Assembly: GCA_036013055.1 (NCBI GenBank)
Contig: DASCQM010000006.1
Span: forward strand, 248,001-312,000
DNA: 64,000 nucleotides
Direction of reading: 5' to 3'
Source of the DNA: SHYR01 sp036013055
Lineage (GTDB): Bacteria; Chloroflexota; Dehalococcoidia; UBA2979
Positions 57,393 to 64,000 of this stretch are shown piece after piece; the first letter of the stretch is position 1; every line of letters begins with the position of its first letter. The position numbers were made by a program, and so were the translations under genes. The notes under the pieces are model-generated. The model saw nothing but the letters and a program-made list of their open reading frames with translations, was not told the origin of the DNA and did no database searches.

Positions 57393-58831
57393 ATCTCTCT
57401 CGCTGGATGCCGCTCTTTGGCATCATCCTGCTCTCGCTCTCTGCGCTGTACGTCGTATGGCCGAGCAACCCCGACCGCTATCTCCCGTCGTCGATCCCGT
57501 GGCCGAGCGGGCAGGGCGTCGACCTTCCGGGCATCGGCGAGCGACGCGCGATGCGGCTTGGCCTCGACCTGCAGGGCGGCACGCGACTGCTGCTCGGCGC
57601 GACGATCGATGAGGACGCGGGTGGTGACCTTGATGACGCGATCGAGGGCACGATCAGTGTGCTCCGGCGGCGCGTCGACGCTACCGGTGTCGCAGAGGCG
57701 GAGATCTCACGGCAGGGCGAATCGAACATCTCGGTGCAGCTCCCGGGTCTCACCCCGGCGGAGGCGCAGAGCCTGCTCGGTCGCACCGCGCAGCTTCGGT
57801 TCTGCCAGGCGGCCAGCCTGCCCCAGGCTCCCGGGGTCGCCAATCCCTCGCCCTGCGGGCCGGGTGGCGAGTGGGTGCAGTCGTACGGCTCCGTCGATGG
57901 TGCGCCGCTGGCGCTGACCGGACGCTTCTTGCGACCGAACGCGTTCATCGACTTCGACCAGGCCGGGCAGGCGCAGGTCGGGTTCGAGTGGCGCGACCAG
58001 GGCCCGGAACTCTTCGAGCAGATCACGACTCGGCTGCTCAACCTGCCGCTTGGCATCTTCCTCGACGAGGAGCTGCTCTCCTCACCGACCGTCAACGGCA
58101 TCATCCGCGAACGAGGCGTGATCACCGGCGTCCCTCTACAGCGGGCGCGTGAGCTCGTGGTGCAGTTGAACTCCGGTGCGTTGCCGGTACAGTTGACCGT
58201 GCTCCAGGAACAGACCGTCGACGCCACACTGGGCGAGGACTCGGTCACACGCTCGCTGCTCGCCGGCGAGATCGGCTTCCTGCTCGTCGTGTTGTTCATG
58301 GTGCTGTACTACCGGCTGCCCGGCCTCGTGGCGTCGATCGCGCTGGTGAACTACGCGTTGTTGTCGATGGCCGTCTTCAAGCTCGTGCCAGTCACGCTCA
58401 CGCTCGCCGGCATCGGAGCGTTCGTGCTCTCGGTCGGCATGGCCGTCGATGCGAACGTGCTGATCTTCGAGCGAATGAAGGAAGAGCTTCGCGCTGGTCG
58501 CGGCTACTCCGCATCGCTCTCGACTGGTTTCGACCGCGCGTGGCCATCGATCCGTGACTCGAACGTGACCACGATGATCACGGCGGCAATCCTCTGGCTG
58601 CTCGGCGGTGGTGGCGTGGCGATTCCCGGCCTTGGAGCATTCGAGGCTCCGCTGGTACAGGGCTTCGCGCTCGTGCTCTTCTTCGGCGTGCTGATCTCGA
58701 TGTTCTCGGCGATCATCGTTACCCGCTCGCTGCTCCGGCTCTTCATCAACACACCGATCGCTCGACACCACGAGTGGCTCAGCCCCGATGTCCCGGTGGC
58801 GGCTGAGGCCGCGAGCGCGGGAGGCGACTGA
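57389..58831 (+). CDS. secD: Protein translocase subunit SecD
   Basis: A 480-residue polytopic protein. The N-terminal transmembrane helix and DLQGGTRLLLGA are the SecD start; the periplasmic P1 region follows (ISVLRRRVDATGVAEAEI); the six-helix RND core has FGVLISMFSAIIVTRSLLRLF and the conserved VGMAVDANVLIFERMKEE. SecD with SecF uses proton flow to pull secreted proteins out. The overlaps with yajC and secF mark one operon. Confidence 0.96.
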   Translation: MNLSRWMPLFGIILLSLSALYVVWPSNPDRYLPSSIPWPSGQGVDLPGIGERRAMRLGLDLQGGTRLLLGATIDEDAGGDLDDAIEGTISVLRRRVDATGVAEAEISRQGESNISVQLPGLTPAEAQSLLGRTAQLRFCQAASLPQAPGVANPSPCGPGGEWVQSYGSVDGAPLALTGRFLRPNAFIDFDQAGQAQVGFEWRDQGPELFEQITTRLLNLPLGIFLDEELLSSPTVNGIIRERGVITGVPLQRARELVVQLNSGALPVQLTVLQEQTVDATLGEDSVTRSLLAGEIGFLLVVLFMVLYYRLPGLVASIALVNYALLSMAVFKLVPVTLTLAGIGAFVLSVGMAVDANVLIFERMKEELRAGRGYSASLSTGFDRAWPSIRDSNVTTMITAAILWLLGGGGVAIPGLGAFEAPLVQGFALVLFFGVLISMFSAIIVTRSLLRLFINTPIARHHEWLSPDVPVAAEAASAGGD

Positions 58832-60117
58832 TGCACGCGCTCGACCTCGTCGGCGCCCGTCGCTGGCTCTTCGCGGGCAGCGCCATCGCGGTGGTGATCT
58901 CGCTGATCATCCTCGCGATTCCGCCGACGCTGCGGCCCGGCATCGAGTTCACCTCCGGGACGACGACGCTGATCCATTTCAACCAGACTGTGACCCAGGA
59001 GCAGCTCCGCGAGGCCTACACGGAGCTCGGCCACGACGAGGCGCGCATCCAGTCGACGGGATCGAACGAGTTCCTGATCCGCACGAACGAACTTGATGTC
59101 CCGCCGGGCTCGTTCACCGAGATCGCGCCGGAGCCGGACGTGGCGCCGGCTGGCCCGGTAGCCGCCGAGGTGCTCGGCACAGTGACGCTCGGCGCTGAGG
59201 GCGCGAGCGGCGAGGTGCTGCTGCGCAACCCGTTCAGCGGCGACGTCTGCAGCTTCGCCGATGTCGCGGCGGAGCAGGTGGCGGGAGCCATCGGCACCGT
59301 GATGGAGATCCACGAGGAGTGCCAGGACGGCCGCGAGGAAGACACGGTCTACAGCGTGATCGTCGGTGACGACGCCGGTCTCGTCGCTGCGCGCAATACG
59401 CACGACTTCACCGAGCCGCCGCCGGAGCCGGTCGCGGCGCAGGACCAGGGTGAACGTACGGTGATCGAGGAGGCGCTGGAAGCGGAATTTGGCGCGTTCC
59501 AGGTGCTGGAATTCGCGTCTGTCTCGCCGGTCGTCTCGAAGGTTGCGGTGCGCAATGCGACCGTCGCGGTGGTCGTCGCCTCGCTGTTCATCATGGCGTA
59601 CATCGTCTTCGCGTTCGCCTCGGTGCCCAGCCCGATGCGCTATGCGACGTGCGCGGTGATCGCGCTTCTCCACGATGTTGTGATCGTTCTTGGCGCGTTC
59701 TCACTGCTCGGCAAGTTGTTCGATATCGAGGTCAACCTGATGTTCGTGACGGGCCTGCTGACCGTGATCGGGTTCTCCGTCCACGACTCGATCGTTGTCT
59801 TCGACCGTATCCGCGAGAACGTGACGCTGGCGCCGCAGGCACGACTGCACGACAACGTCAACGCGGCGTTGCTGCAGACGCTGGCGCGCTCGCTGAACAC
59901 GTCGTTCACACTGCTCTTCGTGGTGCTGGCGATGCTGTTCCTGGGCGGCGTGACGATCCGCTCGTTCCTGCTCGTGATCCTCGTCGGCGTGATCGCGGGG
60001 ACCTACTCCAGCGTCGGCCTCGCCGCGCAGTTGCTGGTGGCGTGGGACGAGGGTGAACTCGGCCGCTGGCTGCGTCCGTGGAAGCGCCGCAGCGACGAAG
60101 TAGTCGCTCCCGGCTAG
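58831..60117 (+). CDS. secF: Protein translocase subunit SecF
   Basis: A 428-residue SecF partner. The N-terminal helix is followed by GIEFTSGTTTLIHFNQTVT, a long periplasmic Glu/Pro-rich segment (~residues 90-210) that is larger than in E. coli SecF, and the core helices with GLLTVIGFSVHDSIVVFDRIREN. Its ATG overlaps the secD stop by one base (TGATG). It converges with the 60114 gene, four bases overlapping. Confidence 0.96.
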   Translation: MHALDLVGARRWLFAGSAIAVVISLIILAIPPTLRPGIEFTSGTTTLIHFNQTVTQEQLREAYTELGHDEARIQSTGSNEFLIRTNELDVPPGSFTEIAPEPDVAPAGPVAAEVLGTVTLGAEGASGEVLLRNPFSGDVCSFADVAAEQVAGAIGTVMEIHEECQDGREEDTVYSVIVGDDAGLVAARNTHDFTEPPPEPVAAQDQGERTVIEEALEAEFGAFQVLEFASVSPVVSKVAVRNATVAVVVASLFIMAYIVFAFASVPSPMRYATCAVIALLHDVVIVLGAFSLLGKLFDIEVNLMFVTGLLTVIGFSVHDSIVVFDRIRENVTLAPQARLHDNVNAALLQTLARSLNTSFTLLFVVLAMLFLGGVTIRSFLLVILVGVIAGTYSSVGLAAQLLVAWDEGELGRWLRPWKRRSDEVVAPG

Positions 60118-60644
60118 TCGCCGCCTCCGCGCATTAGCGCGACACCGAGGAGCAACACACCCACGCCCGCGACGCGCATCACCGTCGCCCGCTGAACGTC
60201 CGCGCCGAACGCGCCGACGTGATCGAGTACCAGCGCCGCGAACATCTGGCCCGCGATCAGTGAGGCGATGAAGACAGCGACGCCAAGCCGCGGTCCGACG
60301 AATGCGGCGGAGACGATCACCGCGAGCCCGAAGAGGCCGGTGATCGCGAAGTAGGCGCCGAGTTCGCGCATCGAGAGCAGTAGTAGTGCGGTCGTCACGA
60401 GCGCGACGGCGACGAAGACCCACGGCCGGTCGAACGGGGAGGGAAGTAGCGCGTCGCCGCGTGCCGATCGCACTGCGAGGAAGACGGCCGCGCCGACGAC
60501 GGTGCCGAGGATCGAGACCCAGCCTGCCTCCAGCGGTCCGCGGTCGCGCCCCATTGCGCCCAGCAGCGATGCCTGCACGCCCGCGCCGACACCGACGGCC
60601 AGCGTGAGGCCGACGTAGATCCATTGCGTTGAGGCCAACTGCAT
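60114..60644 (-). CDS. YdcZ (DUF606)-type DMT superfamily membrane protein
   Basis: A 176-residue protein with about five hydrophobic helices (GLTLAVGVGAGVQASLLGAM, GWVSILGTVVGAAVFLAV, FVAVALVTTALLLL, ITGLFGLAVIVSAAF, VGVLLLGVALM). The small-residue pattern and short loops match the YdcZ/DUF606 DMT transporters, which may export small molecules. GGAAGGAAG lies before its ATG. It overlaps the secF end by four bases, tail to tail, and follows selB. Confidence 0.75.
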   Translation of the reverse strand: MQLASTQWIYVGLTLAVGVGAGVQASLLGAMGRDRGPLEAGWVSILGTVVGAAVFLAVRSARGDALLPSPFDRPWVFVAVALVTTALLLLSMRELGAYFAITGLFGLAVIVSAAFVGPRLGVAVFIASLIAGQMFAALVLDHVGAFGADVQRATVMRVAGVGVLLLGVALMRGGGD

Positions 60645-60647
60645 CCG

Positions 60648-62522
60648 CTAGCTTCCTTCCCGCAGCACCCGCGCATCGCCTTCACGGCGCGTGATGCCGC
60701 GACGGTCGAGCATCTCGAGGAGCGCCTGCGCCGCCCGTCGGTTCGTGCCCAGCGCGTCCCGCATCTCGCCCAGTGTCGCTGGCCCCGCGCGCAGGCGCTC
60801 GCGCGCGTTGGCGACGGCCTGCTCGTACGCCTCGGCCGCCATCACCACGCCATCGCCGCAGTCGACGGCGCGACCGGCGCCTTCGAGGTACGCGATCAGT
60901 TCCGCGTCCGCCTCCAGCCGCGGCGGCGCGGCACCAGCAGCGACGAGCTGCGTGACGATCTCGTCGGCGGCGGTGCGTTGCGCGGCGGTGAGCTGCGGCT
61001 CCCAGCCCTCGCGTGCCACGCCCTCGCCGGCGGCTGCGATCGCGGGCGCGAGTGAGTCGAGCACCGCGCCGAAGTCGCGGCCATCAAGGGCGAGCCGCGA
61101 TCGCAGCTCCTCGCGCGGCATCGCGAATCGCAGCGGGTGCTGCTGCTCGTAGGTTTCGAGAGCGTCGGCGGCACGTTGCCCGAGCCGCGCGAGACCGTCC
61201 GACGTCAGGTAGATGCTCTCTTCGCCCGCCGCCAGCGCGACCACGCTGCCCGCCTCGACCAGCGAGGAAAGTGCCTGCGCGAACGCCTCGGCGTCGAGTT
61301 CGACATCGCCCTCGATCGTCGCGGCGAGGCACGGTTCGAGCCGCTCCAGCGCCGCCAGCACGGCGCTCTCCGGCGTCCCGGCGGCGCGCGTCGCGAGCCG
61401 TTCGACGGTTGCGCCGTCCGTCCGACGGTGGCGCGGCGGATTGACCTCGATCACGCGCCCTCCGGCCACGGTCTGGTCGGAGACGCGCAGCACGAAGAGG
61501 TCGCCGGGCACGACCGCCAGCGGCTCGTTCAGCACCACCTGGCACCAGCCCTCGGCGCCCGCCGCGACCTCGTCGATGCCCGCGCTGCCATCGAGGTCGT
61601 CGACGCTGCCGAGCACGCGCACGCGGCCCTGCACCTCCGCCGCGCCGGCGTGTACCGCAACTCGCAGGTTGTGGCGCAGCGGCCGATGGCCGAGCACGCG
61701 CACCCGCGCATCGATCGCGCGTGCCGCCGTCAGCCGGCCCGCCGGGGCGAGCACCTGCCCGCGCTGTAGCTCATCCGTCGATAGGCCCGCGAGGTTGACC
61801 GCGACCCGCGTACCCGGCTCCGCCTCTTCGCGCTCCGTGCGGTGCGTCTGCAGCCCTCGGATGCGCGCCGTGGGGCCGTCGGGCACCGCCTCCACGCTGT
61901 CGCCGACGCTGAGGCGGCCATCCAACAGCGTGCCGGTGACGACGGTGCCGAAGCCGGTCATCGTGAAGACGCGGTCGATGCCGATGCGCGGCCGCCCGAT
62001 GTCGCGCGGCTCAGGCACCTGATCGAGGGCGGCGTCGAGCGTCTCGCGTAGCTCGTCGAGCCCGTCGCCGGTGACGGCGGAGACCCGCACCACCGGCGCG
62101 TCGGCCAGCGAGGTCGGCTCCAGCAGCGTGCGTACCTCGTCCTCGACGAGGTCGAGCCAGTCCGCATCGACGAGGTCGGACTTCGTGATCGCGACGACGC
62201 CGTGTTCGACGCCGAGCAGGTCGAGGATTTCGAGGTGCTCCAGCGTCTGCGGCATCACGGACTCGTCGGCGGCGACGACAAACAATGCGAGGTCGATCGC
62301 GCCGACGCCCGCCAGCATGTGCCGCACAAAGCGCACGTGCCCCGGCACATCAACGATCGAGACCTCGCGGCCGGAGGGCAGGGTGAGCCACGCAAAGCCC
62401 AGCTCGATCGTGAGGCCGCGCTCCTGCTCCTCGCTGAGCCGATCGGGATTCGTCCCCGTCAACGCCTCAACAAGCGCGGACTTCCCATGGTCAACGTGCC
62501 CGGCGGTGCCGATGACGAACAT
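60648..62522 (-). CDS. selB: Selenocysteine-specific translation elongation factor SelB
   Basis: A 624-residue SelB. The GTPase has GTAGHVDHGKSALVEAL (G1), DVPGHVRFV (G3), ITKSDL (G4); domains II/III follow (GFGTVVTGTLLDG, NLAGL), and four C-terminal winged-helix domains (for example RFAMPREELRSRL and LRAGPATLGEMRDALG) bind the SECIS hairpin. It brings selenocysteinyl-tRNA to UGA. selA, selD and tRNA-Sec are not in the window. The mRNA is probably leaderless (TAAACT, six bases, ATG). Confidence 0.95.
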   Translation of the reverse strand: MFVIGTAGHVDHGKSALVEALTGTNPDRLSEEQERGLTIELGFAWLTLPSGREVSIVDVPGHVRFVRHMLAGVGAIDLALFVVAADESVMPQTLEHLEILDLLGVEHGVVAITKSDLVDADWLDLVEDEVRTLLEPTSLADAPVVRVSAVTGDGLDELRETLDAALDQVPEPRDIGRPRIGIDRVFTMTGFGTVVTGTLLDGRLSVGDSVEAVPDGPTARIRGLQTHRTEREEAEPGTRVAVNLAGLSTDELQRGQVLAPAGRLTAARAIDARVRVLGHRPLRHNLRVAVHAGAAEVQGRVRVLGSVDDLDGSAGIDEVAAGAEGWCQVVLNEPLAVVPGDLFVLRVSDQTVAGGRVIEVNPPRHRRTDGATVERLATRAAGTPESAVLAALERLEPCLAATIEGDVELDAEAFAQALSSLVEAGSVVALAAGEESIYLTSDGLARLGQRAADALETYEQQHPLRFAMPREELRSRLALDGRDFGAVLDSLAPAIAAAGEGVAREGWEPQLTAAQRTAADEIVTQLVAAGAAPPRLEADAELIAYLEGAGRAVDCGDGVVMAAEAYEQAVANARERLRAGPATLGEMRDALGTNRRAAQALLEMLDRRGITRREGDARVLREGS

Positions 62523-62528
62523 TGGGGC

Positions 62529-62534
62529 AGTTTA
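62529..62534 (-). promoter_or_regulatory. -10 hexamer of leaderless selB transcript
   Basis: TAAACT on the minus strand, six bases (GCCCCA) before the ATG at 62522. It is divergent from the LexA-box promoter at 62573-62590. Confidence 0.5.
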
Positions 62535-62572
62535 GGGGGTGGCGTCCCGAGGGAGGAGTCTAGCAGAAAAGC

Positions 62573-62590
62573 GAACGAACGTTCTATACT
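62573..62590 (+). promoter_or_regulatory. LexA (SOS) box abutting -10 of the AlbA-domain gene
   Basis: GAAC-GAAC-GTTC (62573-62584) with a preceding C fits the Gram-positive LexA consensus, and TATACT (62585-62590) follows at once as the -10. The AAAGCGAAC just before it is also found before the recA box. No good -35 is visible. It lies 19 bases before the ATG at 62610. Confidence 0.7.
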
Positions 62591-62609
62591 GCCGGTCATT
62601 GGGGGCAGC

Positions 62610-63764
62610 ATGTTCACAGGCGAACTACGTACCAAGACGTATCACGATCTTGAGGGGTTCCTGAAGGAAGACATACCGGAGGGAACCCGCCTCGATTACA
62701 AGAAGAACTTTCCAAAGAACCTAGAGAAGACCATCGCGGCGATGGCGAATACGGAAGGTGGACTCATCCTCATTGGGATTGCCGAAGATGACGATCGCCC
62801 ACGACATCCTGTCCTGCCTCCAGTTGGTGTTCCGGTAGAGCAGGCGGTGGAGACGGTGATCTCTAAGGCCTATCAAGCGATCCACGGGCCCGTCACTCCT
62901 GAGGTTGAGGCGATCCAACTTCCTGACGATGACTCCAAGTGTGTCGTTGTTGTGAGAGTGCAGCCCTCCGCGAGGGCGCCGCATGCCGTTGGTCAACGGA
63001 CGGACATCTATCGCCGCGTCGACTCCCAGTCGATGCCGGGGAAAGGTGATCTCGAAGCGCGAATGGAACTCGATGCCGTTGGATGGCTCTTCGACAGGAG
63101 AACTCGAAATGCCGAGATACTCGCTGCTGCGGAGCAACGCCGGTCGGAGATTATGGGATCCCCAGCGCCCGCTGACGAGGAATTCCGGGTGGGCGTCATC
63201 GTTTCGCCGGTACTGGCCCATACTGAGCTGCTCTCAACAGCGCAACTGGAGACTCTCGCGCTCAGGCGGGTAACGTTCGGGCTGAATGGCTTCCCTGATC
63301 TCAACATGCGACGGATCTCAGGGGGGCTTGTGTCCACACATGAGCCCCGCATGGAGTACATCGACATATCGGGACTCACCGCCTACACACGCACATTCAA
63401 GTTCGATGCTGATGGGCTGCTACGTCCTTGGTGGTTCCAGAACTCGGTCGCGTTATTGGCGTGGGCGGGACTAGCGGCAGTCAAGTCTGGGCGCGGCGGG
63501 ACGCTGCTCGCCGCCACGACGGTCGCTGGCGTGAGAGATCATGCGGTCGAGGTGGGCGGACCGGGCTTCTACGACGATGACCACCGGGCGTCGCTTCAGA
63601 GCCAAATCTCTGCGTCGATTCGGGTGGAGGCCGACGACCTCGGGCGCGAGGCACCGAGGTACGCCCTTGACCTGATGGCTCAGATCCTCGAAGCGTTCGA
63701 TTTCCGACTCACCGTTGAGCAACTCGCCCGACGGTTCGAGGTCAACTTAGAATCCGCAGGTTGA
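62610..63764 (+). CDS. AlbA/Schlafen-like DNA-binding-domain protein
   Basis: A 384-residue protein. Residues ~5-140 are an AlbA_2/Schlafen AAA-4 type domain: EGTRLDYKKNF, ANTEGGLILIGIAEDDD, and a HAVGQRTDIYRRVDSQSMP loop. The C-terminal ~230 residues have no family I recognise. Such proteins occur in regulators and in phage-defence islands. Codon use looks less biased to G/C at third positions than in neighbouring genes, which suggests acquisition. The LexA box at its -10 predicts induction by DNA damage. The start has a GGGGG leader. Confidence 0.75.
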   Translation: MFTGELRTKTYHDLEGFLKEDIPEGTRLDYKKNFPKNLEKTIAAMANTEGGLILIGIAEDDDRPRHPVLPPVGVPVEQAVETVISKAYQAIHGPVTPEVEAIQLPDDDSKCVVVVRVQPSARAPHAVGQRTDIYRRVDSQSMPGKGDLEARMELDAVGWLFDRRTRNAEILAAAEQRRSEIMGSPAPADEEFRVGVIVSPVLAHTELLSTAQLETLALRRVTFGLNGFPDLNMRRISGGLVSTHEPRMEYIDISGLTAYTRTFKFDADGLLRPWWFQNSVALLAWAGLAAVKSGRGGTLLAATTVAGVRDHAVEVGGPGFYDDDHRASLQSQISASIRVEADDLGREAPRYALDLMAQILEAFDFRLTVEQLARRFEVNLESAG

Positions 63765-63843
63765 ATCCCGGCTGAGTCGGCGGACGCCTGTTTCACACGC
63801 CTCCGCCCGCTAAACTCACCTCCGACGCATTGGAGGCGGGACG

Positions 63844-64000
63844 ATGGGCAAGTTGGATGGGCGCGTGGCGCTTGTGACCGGGGCGAGCCGGGGCATTGGA
63901 CAGGGCATCGCGGAGCTGTTCGCCGCCGAGGGCGCGAAGGTGGTCTGCGCTGCTCGCACGCTGAACGAGGGTGACCACAGGTTCCTCGAAGGCTCGCTCG
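63844..64000 (+). CDS. SDR family protein (3' end outside window)
   Basis: The first 52 residues of an SDR, with the NAD(P) motif TGASRGIGQGI. The N-terminus is close to that of the SDR at 2666 (VALVTG-SRGIG, GAKVV-AART). TTGGAGGCGGG is the ribosome site. A -10-like TAAACT lies at 63811-63816. The sequence runs off the window after the GSL segment. Confidence 0.8.
   Translation, partial: MGKLDGRVALVTGASRGIGQGIAELFAAEGAKVVCAARTLNEGDHRFLEGSL

Noticed and set aside
60648..62522. Possible selenoprotein genes near selB with in-frame TGA
   Set aside because: No neighbouring frame shows a conserved U-containing motif across a TGA; the in-frame TGA codons seen end genes normally or mark lesions.
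1..64000. CRISPR arrays, insertion sequences, integrases or prophage genes
   Set aside because: No repeat-spacer pattern, transposase or integrase frame is seen, apart from the local repeats listed.

Overview
The window is one contiguous stretch of a G+C-rich bacterial chromosome (roughly two thirds G+C by eye). Gene content and order suggest a member of the Chloroflexota, perhaps a Dehalococcoidia-like or related lineage: a single-subunit B12-dependent ribonucleotide reductase, an F420-type nitroreductase, many CoA-linked catabolic enzymes, a dcw cell-wall cluster and selB. This assignment is inference from gene content, not a phylogeny. I see no insertion sequence, prophage, CRISPR array or rRNA. 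One tRNA (Asp, GTC) is present.

Bases 1-4,900 hold accessory genes: an RRM RNA-binding domain joined in frame to a peroxiredoxin, a membrane-anchored YceI-like protein, an SDR, a small ABM-like protein, a 56-residue Cys-rich protein and a metallo-beta-lactamase-fold hydrolase. Bases 4,914-8,970 (minus strand) carry the most unusual block: three divergent tandem paralogues of a little-known family (DUF6065-like by eye), a 7Fe-type ferredoxin overlapping the third, and a class III nucleotide cyclase fused to a degenerate alpha/beta-hydrolase. Bases 9,114-22,020 are catabolic: enoyl-CoA hydratase, two acyl-CoA dehydrogenases, a large alpha/beta-hydrolase, an argininosuccinate-lyase-like lyase, a tandem CaiB/BaiF CoA-transferase, a phosphotriesterase-family hydrolase and an F420-type reductase. 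A decayed nuclease gene abuts tRNA-Asp at about 22.0-22.8 kb.

From 23.1 to 34.3 kb, mostly minus strand, lie housekeeping genes: PHP phosphoesterase, ymdB-like, rny, recX, recA, a GNAT gene, yggU, yggT, proC, yggS, nrdJ and nrdR. From 50.5 down to 34.7 kb runs one long minus-strand dcw operon: mraZ-rsmH-ftsL-ftsI-murF-mraY-murD-ftsW-murG-murC-ddl-ftsQ-ftsA-ftsZ. Most junctions overlap by 1 or 4 bases, and a strong palindromic terminator closes it. murE and murB are missing from their usual places. From 50.7 to 60.1 kb, plus strand, come two small membrane-protein genes, mogA/moaB, trmD, rplS, priA, def, yajC, secD and secF. Then a YdcZ-type membrane protein and selB on minus, an AlbA/Schlafen-domain gene on plus, and the start of a second SDR at the right edge.

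Two regulatory themes stand out. Sequences of the form GAAC-N4-GTTC, the Gram-positive-type LexA box, sit at the promoters of recA, nrdJ and the AlbA-domain gene, which suggests one SOS circuit. At least six genes (yggS, a small membrane gene, two mraZ-proximal genes, priA, selB) have a TANNNT hexamer exactly six bases before their ATG, which suggests leaderless mRNAs.

Three conserved genes show small lesions: a frameshift in the GNAT gene, and no usable start codon in the cyclase and zinc-ribbon genes. These could be assembly indels or genuine decay.
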